Part shown: in pieces, positions 26,675 to 35,755 of the stretch
Position numbering within the stretch: position 1 is the stretch's first letter
Layout of the letters: each line of letters starts with the position of its first letter
NCBI GenBank assembly: GCA_000335735.1
Contig: AMYY01000025.1
Span: forward strand, 1-51,589
From: an alpha proteobacterium L41A
GTDB taxonomy: Bacteria > Pseudomonadota > Alphaproteobacteria > Caulobacterales > Caulobacteraceae
DNA length: 51,589 bases
Direction of reading: 5' to 3'
Translations under genes and position numbers: made by a program
The notes under the pieces: generated by a model
Database searches by the model: none
What the model was told of the DNA's origin: nothing
The model's input: the letters and a program-made list of their open reading frames with translations, nothing else

Positions 26675-26759
26675 TGGGGGCGTCTCCCTGTTGGACGTTG
26701 TGAACTATGGGTTAGCCCGCATCGGCGGGGGCGCCAAGATCACGTCGGGGAAAGCTCGG

Positions 26760-26870
26760 TCACTTCTCGTCAGCGGAGCTGGAATACAGGCTGGCTGCGC
26801 CTAGCGCGACCATGAAGAAGGCGAACGCCGTCACGATAGCGGCGACGAAGGGAACAGCGGATTGCGGCAT
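26760..26870 (-). CDS. Small single-pass membrane protein, 36 residues
   Basis: A short frame from ATG 26870 to TGA (26762-26760). The product MPQSAVPFVAAIVTAFAFFM is followed by VALGAASLYSSSADEK: one hydrophobic helix (about residues 6-29) with a short polar tail. A strong AGAGGAG ribosome binding site lies 7 bp upstream. The length, ribosome binding site and helix resemble small accessory subunits of respiratory or transport complexes, but I recognise no family. It sits between SemiSWEET and SCP2 on the same strand (66 bp after SemiSWEET). Easy to miss with usual length cut-offs. Confidence 0.6.
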   Translation of the reverse strand: MPQSAVPFVAAIVTAFAFFMVALGAASLYSSSADEK

Positions 26871-26936
26871 TGGAAATCTCCTCTGCCGCCTTTCTGAGCC
26901 CTATCGCGCCAGCGCGCCTTGATCAGGATCAAACCC

Positions 26937-27215
26937 TTATTTGTCGGGATCGCCGTCGCGGAATCGCCACTTCATCACCAGCACGCCGGACGCCATCACC
27001 AGGGCGCATGCGTTGGCGACCGTGACAGGCCAGGCCTTCGTCATGATCCCATAGACGACCCAAAGCACGAAACAGGTCACGGTCAGGGAATAGGTCTTCA
27101 AGCTGACCGATGACGCGTCGCGCTCCTTCCAAATCTTGACCGCCTGAGGCGCGAAGCTGGTGATCGAGCAGATCGCAGCCGCCGAGCCGACGATATTGGC
27201 GATCAGATCGCTCAT
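26937..27215 (-). CDS. SemiSWEET-type sugar transporter
   Basis: A 92-residue three-helix membrane protein of the SemiSWEET/PQ-loop family, bacterial half-size relatives of plant SWEET sugar facilitators that work as dimers. The PQ signature is in ITSFAPQAVKIWKERDASSV. The three helices lie at about residues 5-24, 43-62 and 66-84, and the tail is charged (RFRDGDPDK). Substrates of the family include sucrose and glucose; this one is uncharacterised. It lies downstream of and on the same strand as the amidase gene (72 bp). Confidence 0.85.
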   Translation of the reverse strand: MSDLIANIVGSAAAICSITSFAPQAVKIWKERDASSVSLKTYSLTVTCFVLWVVYGIMTKAWPVTVANACALVMASGVLVMKWRFRDGDPDK

Positions 27216-27287
27216 GCTGCGATCGTCGATATGACGTTGAGGCTAAATTTGCACATGCCGCACTCTCAGCGGCCGCCCCAAAGGATG

Positions 27288-28781
27288 TCAGCGTCGAACG
27301 CCAGGCGGCGGCCGTTTGGCCTGGGTCACCTGTTCGAAGGCGTAACCCAGCGAAAGGATGCGCGCATCGTCCCACTTCCCGCCAAGGAAGCTGATTCCCA
27401 CGGGCATTCCCCGATCAAAGCCCATCGGCACGGTCAGGTGCGGATAGCCGGCGACGGCGGCCAGTCGGCTGGCCGATCCCTGCATGTCGTCGTCGTCCTT
27501 GGGATCGTTGGTCCAGGCGCGCGACGTGGTGGGCGCGATCAGGGCGATCACGCCATTGTCCCTCATCAGTCGATCGATGCCCTCAGGCCCCGCCAGCCTA
27601 AGCGAGGTTGCGCGCGCCTCCAGATAGTCAGCGTCGGTCAAATCGCCCATCGTCTGGGCGCGCTCGAAGATGTCCTGACCGAACAGCACCGTCTCGCGCG
27701 GTTCGGCGGCGTTGAAGGCGATGACGTCGGCCAGGGTGCGGGTGCGGACCTGCTCCGGGTCCGTCGAGGCCAGATAGGCGTTCAGATCGTGCTTCAGCTC
27801 ATAGAGCAACACCTTGAACTCGGCCGCGCCGATGGCGCGACCGTCCGGTCCCTCGGGCAGATCGACCAGCACGGCGCCGGCATCGCGCAAGGCCTTCAAG
27901 TTCTGCTCGAACACCGCCTGCGTTTCGGGCGAGTAGCCTTTCAGGAACCGCATTACCCCGATCCGCGCGCCGCGCAGCGCGTTGGCGTCCAGCCCGGCGG
28001 CGTAGTCGACCTTGCGCGCATCGGCCTCGACCGTCGCCGGATCGGCCGTATCGGACCCGGCGATGACGGTCAGCACCTTGGCCGCATCCCTGACGGTCGT
28101 CGCCATCGGCCCGGCGGTGTCCTGCGAATGGCTGATCGGCACGATGTGGGTGCGCGAGACCAGGCCAACGGTCGGCTTGAACCCGACCACGCCGTTGACC
28201 GACGCCGGGCAGGTGATCGACCCGTCGGTTTCCGTCCCGATGGCAACGGGCGTCAGGCCCAGCGCCACGGCCGCCCCGCTGCCGGACGACGATCCACAAG
28301 GCGTGCGCGCGGGATCGTAGGGGTTCAGCGTCTGCCCGCCGACCGCGCTCCAGCCGCTGATCGAGTCTAATGAGCGGATATTAGCCCATTCCGACAGATT
28401 GGTCTTGCCGACGATCACGGCTCCTGCGGCGCGCAGTCGCGCAACCAGCGGCGCGTCCCGTCCGGGCGCATTGTTCGCCAGCGCCAACGACCCGGCGGTG
28501 GTCGGCATGTCCGCCGTCTCGATATTGTCCTTCAGAAGGATCGGCATGCCGGAAATCGCCGATACGCCGTGACGCGGCGATCTTGCGGTCCAGACCAGCA
28601 CCGAATGGGCGCTGTCGTTCGCCAGCCCCGCCGCGACCACGGCGGATGCAGGCGGATAGGCGCCCTGCCCGGTCGCGCAGCCCGCAAGGGCCAGCGCGAC
28701 CGCAGCCGCCAGGATCAGTCGGCCTTGGGTTCGGCCCGTTTGCCGATCGTGCGGTCTAGGAAGTCGAGATAGGTGCGCCAT
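27288..28781 (-). CDS. Exported amidase-signature hydrolase (predicted lipoprotein)
   Basis: A 497-residue amidase-signature enzyme. The Ser-cisSer-Lys triad is visible: Lys in PILLKDNIET, the Ser-rich GSSSGSGAAVA, and the nucleophile region GSITCPASVNGVVGFKPT. An N-terminal hydrophobic segment (RLILAAAVALALAGCATG) with a lipobox (LAGC) suggests a lipoprotein, with a long basic n-region if the start at 28781 is right. The substrate is probably an amide or a peptide-like compound, but is not determined by sequence. The gene starts 67 bp inside the end of the DPP-IV gene, and the two are surely cotranscribed. Confidence 0.88.
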   Translation of the reverse strand: MAHLSRLPRPHDRQTGRTQGRLILAAAVALALAGCATGQGAYPPASAVVAAGLANDSAHSVLVWTARSPRHGVSAISGMPILLKDNIETADMPTTAGSLALANNAPGRDAPLVARLRAAGAVIVGKTNLSEWANIRSLDSISGWSAVGGQTLNPYDPARTPCGSSSGSGAAVALGLTPVAIGTETDGSITCPASVNGVVGFKPTVGLVSRTHIVPISHSQDTAGPMATTVRDAAKVLTVIAGSDTADPATVEADARKVDYAAGLDANALRGARIGVMRFLKGYSPETQAVFEQNLKALRDAGAVLVDLPEGPDGRAIGAAEFKVLLYELKHDLNAYLASTDPEQVRTRTLADVIAFNAAEPRETVLFGQDIFERAQTMGDLTDADYLEARATSLRLAGPEGIDRLMRDNGVIALIAPTTSRAWTNDPKDDDDMQGSASRLAAVAGYPHLTVPMGFDRGMPVGISFLGGKWDDARILSLGYAFEQVTQAKRPPPGVRR

Positions 28782-30964
28782 TGTTGCAGTTGCCTCGGAT
28801 CGCCGCGGACGCCGTGCCGCTGGCCGGGATAGAGCATCATCTCGAACGGCACGCTCTTGGCCTGTAAGGCGTCGATGACGCGCGTCGCATTGCCGAAGAT
28901 GACGTTGTCGTCGGCCATGCCGTGCAGCAGCAGCAGCCGCCCCGTCATGTCATCCAGCCGCGGCAGGACGTCGGTGGCGGCATAGCCCTCCGGATTGGCC
29001 TGGGGCGTGGACATATACCGTTCAGTATAGTGGGTGTCGTACAGGCTCCATTCCGTCGGCGCCGCGCCCGCCAGAGCCGAGGCCAGGCCGGCATCCTTAT
29101 CCGTCAGTGTCAGCAGGCTGAGGAAGCCGCCGAAGCTCCAGCCCATCACCGCGATATGGTCGGCATCGACGTAAGGCAGGGTCTTCAGCCATTGCGCGGC
29201 CTTGGCCTGGTCCTCGACCGCCGGAATGCCCAGACGGCGATAGATGCTGGTCTCGAACGCCTGCGACCGGTCGCCTTCGCCGCGATTGTCGACGCGGAAG
29301 ACGATGTAGCCCGCCTCGGTCAGCAGTTGGTTGGTCAGCGGCTGCCAACTCTTCTGCACGCCCGCCCCGGTGCCGGGGCCGCCATAGACCTGCATCACCA
29401 CCGGATACTTTTTGGACGGATCGAAGTCGGGCGGCGTGGTCATGCGCCAGACCAGGGTCTGGCCGTGGCTCTGCATCGTGCCGAACTCAGGCGTGCGCAG
29501 GCGCGAGACGTACGGGGCGAACGGATGGCTGGCGTCGAGCCTGTTCTCTTCGATCCAACGCACGCGCGTGCCGTCGATGCGGTACAGCGCCGACTGCGTC
29601 GGGGTCGCCGGGTCCGAATAGTTGCCGACATAGGCGGTCGCCGGCCCGTTCACCGACACCGTCCACCAGCCGCCGCCCGGCGTCACCGCGACCGGATCGA
29701 CCGTGCGGTTCAGATTGGCGCGGAACATCTGCTGCTCGATCGGCAGCTCCTTGCCGTCGCGCATCGAGGCGGTGAAGTAGACATCGCCGGTCTGTTCGTT
29801 GACGCCGTCCAGATGTTTGACCGGATAGTCGCCGCGCGTGATGGCCCGCAGGCGACGCCCGTTGCGGTCGTACAGATACAGGTGCCGCCAGCCCGAATCC
29901 TCATTGGACCAGATGAACCGGCCGTCCGACAGGACGCGGAAGTCGTCGTTCAAGTCGACCCAGGCCTGCGCCTTCTGGCTCAGGATCACGCGTGATGCGC
30001 CGGTCGTCGGGTCGACGCTCAGCAGGTCCAGTGTCTTCTGGTCGCGCGACTGGCGCTGGACATACAGGGTCTTGCCGTCGCCGGACCAGTTCACCCGCGC
30101 CAGATAGATGTCGGTGTTGGACCCCAGGTCCACCTTGACCCGTCCCCCGCCCTGCAGGTCGCGCACATACAGTTCGACCACCGCATTGGGCCGACCCGCG
30201 CGAGGGTAGCGCTGCTCCACCATCGTTGCGCCGCCGCCGGTGATCTCGAAGCGCGGCACGATATCGACCGGGCTCTCGTCCACGCGCGTCATGGCGATGT
30301 AGCGCTCGTCGGGGCTCCACCAGTATCCGGTGTCGCGATCCATCTCCTCCTGGGCGATGAACTCGGCCGTGGCCCAGGTGATCAGACCGGCGCCGTCATC
30401 GGTGATCGGCGTCTCCTTGCCGCTCGCCAGATCATAGACGACCAGATTCTGATCGCGGACATAGGAGACGTAGCTGCCCTTGGGCGACACCTTGGCGTCG
30501 ATCTCGTCGGCTGGCGTCTCGGTCAGGCGCCGCACCTTGCCGTCCGCCCGGTTCGCCAGGAAGATGTCGCCTTCCAGCGGCGCCAGGATGTAGCGGCCCT
30601 GCTGGTCCCACGAATATTCGACCACGCCGCGCGCGCTGATCCGCATCCGCTCGCGCCGGGCCTTTTCAGCCTCCGACAGTTCGCCGGCGTCGGGGACCAG
30701 CGCCCGTGCGTCGATCAGCTTGTAGGGTTCACCCTCGCCCGTCGGCGCGGCCCACAGGTCCTGCACGTCCACATTGTCCTCGCGCGAGCGCAGGAAGGCG
30801 ACCAACTGGCCGTCAGGCGACAGGCTGACCCCCTTGGCCACCGGCCCGTTCAGGCTGGGGCTGGAAAACACCCGCTCGGGCGTCAGGATGTTGGAGGGCG
30901 TCTCCTGCGCAAGCGCCGAACTGGCGGACAGGAGGATGGTCGAGGCGAGAAGAAGGGTGCGCAT
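28715..30964 (-). CDS. Dipeptidyl peptidase IV (S9 family), exported
   Basis: A 749-residue prolyl-oligopeptidase-family enzyme that removes Xaa-Pro/Ala dipeptides from peptide N-termini. It has a signal peptide (MRTLLLASTILLSASSALA, cut before QETPSN). Residues about 40-480 form an eight-bladed propeller carrying the double-Glu substrate-anchoring motif QEEMDRDTGYWWSPD. A C-terminal alpha/beta-hydrolase follows, with nucleophile Ser610 in GWSFGG, Asp in MADDNV and His in GQRHGV. It belongs to the periplasmic peptidases abundant in Caulobacterales. It is divergent from fpr; the amidase gene follows with an overlap. Confidence 0.95.
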   Translation of the reverse strand: MRTLLLASTILLSASSALAQETPSNILTPERVFSSPSLNGPVAKGVSLSPDGQLVAFLRSREDNVDVQDLWAAPTGEGEPYKLIDARALVPDAGELSEAEKARRERMRISARGVVEYSWDQQGRYILAPLEGDIFLANRADGKVRRLTETPADEIDAKVSPKGSYVSYVRDQNLVVYDLASGKETPITDDGAGLITWATAEFIAQEEMDRDTGYWWSPDERYIAMTRVDESPVDIVPRFEITGGGATMVEQRYPRAGRPNAVVELYVRDLQGGGRVKVDLGSNTDIYLARVNWSGDGKTLYVQRQSRDQKTLDLLSVDPTTGASRVILSQKAQAWVDLNDDFRVLSDGRFIWSNEDSGWRHLYLYDRNGRRLRAITRGDYPVKHLDGVNEQTGDVYFTASMRDGKELPIEQQMFRANLNRTVDPVAVTPGGGWWTVSVNGPATAYVGNYSDPATPTQSALYRIDGTRVRWIEENRLDASHPFAPYVSRLRTPEFGTMQSHGQTLVWRMTTPPDFDPSKKYPVVMQVYGGPGTGAGVQKSWQPLTNQLLTEAGYIVFRVDNRGEGDRSQAFETSIYRRLGIPAVEDQAKAAQWLKTLPYVDADHIAVMGWSFGGFLSLLTLTDKDAGLASALAGAAPTEWSLYDTHYTERYMSTPQANPEGYAATDVLPRLDDMTGRLLLLHGMADDNVIFGNATRVIDALQAKSVPFEMMLYPGQRHGVRGDPRQLQQWRTYLDFLDRTIGKRAEPKAD

Positions 30965-31073
30965 GGGTCGGGACGCTAGCGGTGCTTCTGCAAGCCGTCA
31001 CGAGGAAATGTCGTCGCCGGGTGAAAGGCTTGTCCTTCCCTGCGAGGGGCTCTCAGATTAGAGAGACGGCACG

Positions 31074-31889
31074 ATGACAGACGCCGCCCTTTCCCCCGCC
31101 CCCGTGAAAGCCAGTCCGTTTAACGAGCTGGAGGTTCTGTGGGTGCGCCACTGGACTGACAGCCTGTTCAGCTTCGGCGTCAAACGACCCGAGGATTTCC
31201 GCTTCCGCTCGGGCGAGTTCGTGATGATCGGCCTGCCGGGCGAAGATGGCGGCAAGCCCGTCCTGCGCGCCTACTCCATCGCCAGCCCGTGCTGGGCCGA
31301 GGAACTGGAGTTCTTCTCCATCAAGGTCGCCGACGGCCCCCTGACGTCGCGCCTGCAGAAGATCCAGCCAGGCGACACCGTCCTGATGGGCAAGAAGCCG
31401 ACCGGCACGCTGGTTCTTGACGCCCTGACCGGCGGGGAGCGCCTGTTCCTGATCGGCACCGGCACGGGTCTGGCGCCCTGGCTCAGCGTCGCACGCGACC
31501 CAGAGACCTATTCCCGCTTCGGCCATGTCTATGTGATCCACACGGTCCGCAGCGTCGCCGACCTGGCCTACCGCGACTTCTTCACCCGCGAGATCCACGA
31601 CGATCCTCTGATCGGCGACGAGGCTAAGGCCCAGTTGACCTATTACCCCACCGTGACCCGTGAGGATTTCGAAACCCCCGGCCGGATCACCGACCGCATC
31701 AAGTCCGGCGACTTCTTCCGCGACTTGGGCCTGCCCGAAGGGTTCGACCCCGCCCGCGACCGCGCCATGCTGTGCGGCTCCATGGCCATGATCAAGGAAG
31801 CCGGCGAACTGCTGGAGACCTATGGGCTGAAGGAAGGCTCCAACGCCGAACCGGCGGACTATGTGCTGGAGCGGGCCTTCGTCGGTTGA
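31074..31889 (+). CDS. fpr: Ferredoxin/flavodoxin-NADP reductase
   Basis: A 271-residue FAD enzyme that exchanges electrons between NADPH and ferredoxin or flavodoxin, feeding Fe-S assembly, oxidative-stress defence and similar needs. FAD binding is shown by RAYSIAS and GPLTSRLQKIQPGD, NADP binding by GTGTGLAPWLS and the C-terminal CGSMAMI. The C-terminus ends in ERAFVG, typical of bacterial subclass II enzymes. It precedes the chorismate mutase gene by 41 bp on the same strand. Confidence 0.93.
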   Translation: MTDAALSPAPVKASPFNELEVLWVRHWTDSLFSFGVKRPEDFRFRSGEFVMIGLPGEDGGKPVLRAYSIASPCWAEELEFFSIKVADGPLTSRLQKIQPGDTVLMGKKPTGTLVLDALTGGERLFLIGTGTGLAPWLSVARDPETYSRFGHVYVIHTVRSVADLAYRDFFTREIHDDPLIGDEAKAQLTYYPTVTREDFETPGRITDRIKSGDFFRDLGLPEGFDPARDRAMLCGSMAMIKEAGELLETYGLKEGSNAEPADYVLERAFVG

Positions 31890-31930
31890 CGGCCTTGGCT
31901 TGGGCCGCCTGACCCGCTAACCCGACGCCC

Positions 31931-32263
31931 ATGTCAAAGCCTGCCCTAGTCGCCGTCGACGCGCGCGTCGATCCGTCCGAATGCCAGTCGATGGCCGAGG
32001 TCCGCCAGGGCGTTGACGCCCTGGACCGCGCCCTGGTCGCCCTGCTGGCCGAGCGCCAGCGCTACATGGACGCCGCCGCCCGCATAAAGCCCGACCGCGA
32101 CGCCGTCTTCGACCAGGCCCGGATCGACGACGTGGTCGCCAAGGTTCTGGTCTCAGCCGAGGCGCACGACCTGTCGCCCGACATCGCCGAACCCGTCTGG
32201 CGCTTGCTCATCGACCGCTGCATCGCCCACGAGTTCGCGACCTACGACCGCACGCGCAGCTGA
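31931..32263 (+). CDS. Chorismate mutase (AroQ class)
   Basis: A 110-residue all-helical AroQ-type chorismate mutase, converting chorismate to prephenate for Phe and Tyr synthesis. The signature appears as MAEVRQGVDALDRALVALLAERQRY, then ARIKPDR and a later DLSPDIAEPVWRLLIDRCIAHE helix. It is a stand-alone domain, closer in size to PchB-type mutases than to the P-protein fusion, so an isochorismate-lyase activity is an alternative; no siderophore genes are nearby, which makes that less likely. It is probably in an operon with fpr. Confidence 0.88.
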   Translation: MSKPALVAVDARVDPSECQSMAEVRQGVDALDRALVALLAERQRYMDAAARIKPDRDAVFDQARIDDVVAKVLVSAEAHDLSPDIAEPVWRLLIDRCIAHEFATYDRTRS

Positions 32264-32278
32264 ATATAACAGGCCCGT

Positions 32279-32632
32279 CTAGGTCTTGAGACTTCTCAGC
32301 ATGATTTCGTGGCGATAGGCCGCGACATCAGCCAGAGCCGCCTCCAGCGCATCGCGCACCCGTTCCACCGCAGGAGCGGCCAGCTTCTGATCCACCGCTT
32401 CCGCCTCGGCGCAGATCATCGCCAGGTCTCGCGCGCCGATGCCCGCCGCCGCGCCCCGGATCGTATGGACCCCGTCGCGCCAGCCCTCGACCTTGGGATC
32501 CAGCATGGCGGACCACAGGCTGGCCTGATTGACGAACAGGCCCAAGACTTCCTCGTTGATGGCGTCATCCCCGCCCGTCATGCCGTTCAGCACGTCGAAA
32601 TCGACGGCGCCCGTCAGATCGCGCAAAGCCAT
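32279..32632 (-). CDS. Hpt-domain phosphotransfer protein
   Basis: A 117-residue four-helix histidine-containing phosphotransfer protein. The phospho-acceptor lies in the segment VHTIRGAAAGIGA (His56; the usual HxxKG motif reads HTIRG). Hpt proteins relay phosphate between receiver domains of two-component systems. There is no kinase or receiver attached. The start ATG 32632 overlaps the permease stop by 1 nt (TGATG), so it is translationally coupled to an amino-acid transporter, an unusual partner. The histidine kinase/response regulator pair at 37400-39282 is the nearest two-component set, but there is no direct link. Confidence 0.8.
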   Translation of the reverse strand: MALRDLTGAVDFDVLNGMTGGDDAINEEVLGLFVNQASLWSAMLDPKVEGWRDGVHTIRGAAAGIGARDLAMICAEAEAVDQKLAAPAVERVRDALEAALADVAAYRHEIMLRSLKT

Positions 32633-34044
32633 CAGGCCGCCGTCTCCTCGCCCTTGGCGAGGCGCGAGTTCCGCGACGACCACAGCAGATAGATCGCCAC
32701 GCCGACCACGTTCCAGACCACGAAGCCGATCTGCGTCACCGGCTTCAGGCTCAGGAAGAAGACCAGGCACCCGATCACGCTGACCGCTCCAACGACCGGC
32801 CACAGCGGCGCCTTGAACACCCGCTTGCGACCCGGCTCGCGGATGCGGAGCACGATCAGGCAAATCCCGACCGAGCAGAAGGCCGCCAGCGTCCCGGCGT
32901 TGGCCAGCGACGCCAACTCGTCCAGCGGCAACAGCCCCGCCAGGATCGCCACGACAATGGCGGTGAACACCGTCACCACCGCCGGCACGCCCCGGCTCGA
33001 CACCTTCGCCAGGCGACGCGGCAGCAGGCCATCGCGCGCCATGCCCAGGAAGATGCGGCTCTGCCCGAACAGGAAGGCCAGCAGGACGGTCGGAAGCGCG
33101 ATCACCGCCGCAGCGGCGATCCACTGGGCCGCCGTCCCCTGCCCCATCTGACGCAGAATCAGGGCCAGCGGCTCGGGACTGCTGGCAAAGCTCGCCACCG
33201 GACGCGCGCCGATGGCGGCGGCCGCCACAACCAGATAAAGCGCCGTGCAGATCAGCATGGAGCCGACGATGCCGATCGCCAGGTCACGCTCTGGCTTCTT
33301 GGTCTCTTCCGCCGCCGTCGAGATCGCGTCGAAACCATAGAAGGCGAAGAAGATGATCGCCGCCGCCGCCATTACGCCGGTCTGGACGAAGGGCGCGCCG
33401 AAGCCGTTGGGCATGAAGGGCGTGAAATGCTCGGGCTTGAACGCCGGCAGGGCGATGGCGACGAACACCACCAAGGCCGCGATCTTGATCAGGACCAACA
33501 CCGCGTTCAGCGTCGCGCTCTCCTTGGTGCCCAGCAGCAGCAGGCCCGTCACCACCCCGATGATGGCCACGGCCGGCAGGTTGATGATGCCCCCCGCATG
33601 CGGCCCGGCGACCAGCGCCGTCGGCAGATCGATCCCCAGCCCGCTCAGAAAACCGACTGCATAGCCGGACCAGCCCACCGCCACCGCGCTGACGACCAGC
33701 GAATATTCCAGGATCAGGCTCCACCCCACGACCCAGGCGATCAGCTCGCCCAACACGGCGTAGGAATAGGTGTAGGCGCTGCCCGCCGTCGGCATCATGG
33801 TCGACAGCTCGGCATAGGCCAGGGCCGCGCAGGCGCAGACCAGGCCCGCAAGGCCGAAGCTGATCAACACGGCCGGGCCCGCCAACCCCGCCCCGACCCC
33901 GATCAGTGTCAAAATGCCGGTGCCGACGATGGCCCCAACGCCGAGGGCCAGCAGGTGCGGCCAGCTTAACGTCGGCTTCAGCCGCGGTCCGTCGTGCGGC
34001 GCCATCATGGCGTCGATCGATCGACGCCGGTTCCAGAAGGCCAT
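32632..34044 (-). CDS. APC-family amino-acid permease
   Basis: A 470-residue membrane transporter of the amino acid-polyamine-organocation superfamily with about 12 hydrophobic helices. The unwound helix 1 motif GAIVGTGILTLIGVGAGLAGP and the helix 6 region FFAFYGFDAISTAAEETKKP identify the cationic-amino-acid/YfnA-like branch. The substrate cannot be determined; a cationic or neutral amino acid is likely. I favour ATG 34044 (MAFWNRRRS), which has a GGGGGAG ribosome binding site; the frame continues to 34128. The gene is coupled to the Hpt gene, and its upstream neighbour is tRNA-Lys on the other strand. Confidence 0.9.
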   Translation of the reverse strand: MAFWNRRRSIDAMMAPHDGPRLKPTLSWPHLLALGVGAIVGTGILTLIGVGAGLAGPAVLISFGLAGLVCACAALAYAELSTMMPTAGSAYTYSYAVLGELIAWVVGWSLILEYSLVVSAVAVGWSGYAVGFLSGLGIDLPTALVAGPHAGGIINLPAVAIIGVVTGLLLLGTKESATLNAVLVLIKIAALVVFVAIALPAFKPEHFTPFMPNGFGAPFVQTGVMAAAAIIFFAFYGFDAISTAAEETKKPERDLAIGIVGSMLICTALYLVVAAAAIGARPVASFASSPEPLALILRQMGQGTAAQWIAAAAVIALPTVLLAFLFGQSRIFLGMARDGLLPRRLAKVSSRGVPAVVTVFTAIVVAILAGLLPLDELASLANAGTLAAFCSVGICLIVLRIREPGRKRVFKAPLWPVVGAVSVIGCLVFFLSLKPVTQIGFVVWNVVGVAIYLLWSSRNSRLAKGEETAA

Positions 34045-34121
34045 GATGTTCGCTCCCCCGCCGCTTGCTGCGGCTGATTCCACGCGGACCATACTCCGCC
34101 GCAGAAAGTTTGCGAAAGCGC

Positions 34122-34150
34122 TTGCCAACCCCCGAACCGCTGGGTAGTAG
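34122..34150 (+). promoter_or_regulatory. Putative promoter of tRNA-Lys
   Basis: TTGCCA (34122-34127), 17-nt spacer, TAGTAG (34145-34150), about 50 bp ahead of the tRNA. It is the best candidate in the interval but only an approximate match to the housekeeping consensus. Confidence 0.35.
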
Positions 34151-34199
34151 GAGCGCCCTTCGGGAAGGCCTCGCCCCCCGAAGACGCAGACGATCGGTC

Positions 34200-34275
<76 letters not shown>

Positions 34276-34363
34276 TCGTCTTTCCCTAGCTTCCCAACAG
34301 CCTCTTGGATTTCGCGCGGCGTGGCTTAAATGCCGATGCCTGCCGCTGAACGGAATCCGACCT

Positions 34364-35746
34364 ATGGCCGACTACGACTACGACCTTTTCGTCATCGGCG
34401 CCGGTTCGGGCGGGGTGCGGGCGGCGCGGCTGACGGCGCTGGATGGCAAGAAAGTCGCGGTCGCCGAGGAATATCGGGTCGGCGGCACCTGCGTCATTCG
34501 CGGCTGCGTGCCCAAGAAGTTCATGGTCATGGCGTCCGAGGTCAGCCACGCGCTCGAGATCGCCGAGGGTTACGGCTGGTCGTTCGACAATGCCAGGTTC
34601 GACTGGCCCACCTTCCTTGAAGCCAAGGATGTCGAGATCGCGCGCCTGTCCGGCATCTATGCCGCCAATCTGGGCAAGGCCGGGGTCGAACTGGTCCACG
34701 GGCGGGCAGTTCTGAAAGACGCCCACACGGTCGAGATCGTCGGCAAGGATCGCACCATCACCGCCGAAAAGATCCTGATCGCCACAGGCGGCCGCCCCTG
34801 GAAGCCGGACGAACTACCGGGGATCGAGCACGCCATCACGTCTGAAGAAGCCTTCCACCTTCCGGAACTGCCCAAGCGTATCCTGATCGCGGGCGGCGGC
34901 TATATCGCGGTGGAGTTCGCCGGCATCTTCGCGGGCCTCGGCGTCGAGACGACACTGATCTATCGCGGCCCCAACATCCTGCGCGGCTTCGACGACGATG
35001 TGCGCGCCCATCTGGCCGGCGAGATCGAAAAGCGCGGCATCAAGGTCATTCTGGGCTGCCAGCACGAGAAGATCGAAAAGACCGAGACCGGCCTTGTCAA
35101 CCACCTCGAAAACGGCATGAAACTGGAGACGGACGTCGTCATGTTCGCCACCGGCCGCATCCCGTACGTCAAGGATCTGGGGCTGGAGAGCGCAGGCGTC
35201 GCGCTGAATGAGACCGGCGCCATCAAGGTCGATCCCTATTCCAGGACGACGGCCGACAACATCTGGGCCATCGGCGACGTCACCGACCGGATGAACCTGA
35301 CGCCCGTCGCCATCCGCGAAGCCGTCGCCTTCCATCAGACCGTCTATCGCGACAATCCCCAGCACTTCGACTACGAGGCCGTGGCCACCGCCGTCTTCAG
35401 CCAGCCGCCGGTCGGGGTCGTGGGCCTCAGCGAGGCCGAGGCCCGCCGCTCCTGCTCGAACGGCGTCGACGTCTACGTCACCCGGTTCCGGCCGATGAAA
35501 TACGCCTTCACCGGCTCTGATGAGCGGGTGCTGATGAAGCTGGTGGTCGATGCCGACAGCCAGCGCGTGGTCGGCGTTCACATCGTAGGCCCCGACAGCC
35601 CCGAGATGATTCAGCTGGCCGCGATCGCCGTGAAGGCCGGCCTGACCAAGGCGCAGTGGGACGCCACGTGCGCCGTCCACCCCACCATGGCGGAAGAGCT
35701 GGTCACGCTGAAGGAGAAGCAGTCCGGCGCGACCTCCGCCGGCTGA
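34364..35746 (+). CDS. gor: Glutathione-disulfide reductase
   Basis: A 460-residue pyridine-nucleotide-disulfide oxidoreductase that reduces glutathione disulfide with NADPH. The FAD motif GAGSGGVRAARL is at the N-terminus. The redox pair is Cys43 and Cys48 in GGTCVIRGCVPKK. The second Rossmann motif reads AGGGYIAVEFAGIF, and the second FAD contact is WAIGDVT. The dimer interface supplies the catalytic His in HPTMAEELV. The CVIRGCVPKK spacing is the glutathione-reductase form rather than dihydrolipoamide dehydrogenase. It stands alone after tRNA-Lys and supports thiol redox homeostasis, as may the ergothioneine fusion enzyme at 22790. Confidence 0.95.
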   Translation: MADYDYDLFVIGAGSGGVRAARLTALDGKKVAVAEEYRVGGTCVIRGCVPKKFMVMASEVSHALEIAEGYGWSFDNARFDWPTFLEAKDVEIARLSGIYAANLGKAGVELVHGRAVLKDAHTVEIVGKDRTITAEKILIATGGRPWKPDELPGIEHAITSEEAFHLPELPKRILIAGGGYIAVEFAGIFAGLGVETTLIYRGPNILRGFDDDVRAHLAGEIEKRGIKVILGCQHEKIEKTETGLVNHLENGMKLETDVVMFATGRIPYVKDLGLESAGVALNETGAIKVDPYSRTTADNIWAIGDVTDRMNLTPVAIREAVAFHQTVYRDNPQHFDYEAVATAVFSQPPVGVVGLSEAEARRSCSNGVDVYVTRFRPMKYAFTGSDERVLMKLVVDADSQRVVGVHIVGPDSPEMIQLAAIAVKAGLTKAQWDATCAVHPTMAEELVTLKEKQSGATSAG

Positions 35747-35755
35747 CGCTTGCTC

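Noticed and set aside
31902..32263. Isochorismate-pyruvate lyase (PchB) rather than chorismate mutase
   Set aside because: The size would fit, but no salicylate or siderophore genes are near, and a housekeeping mutase is the simpler call.
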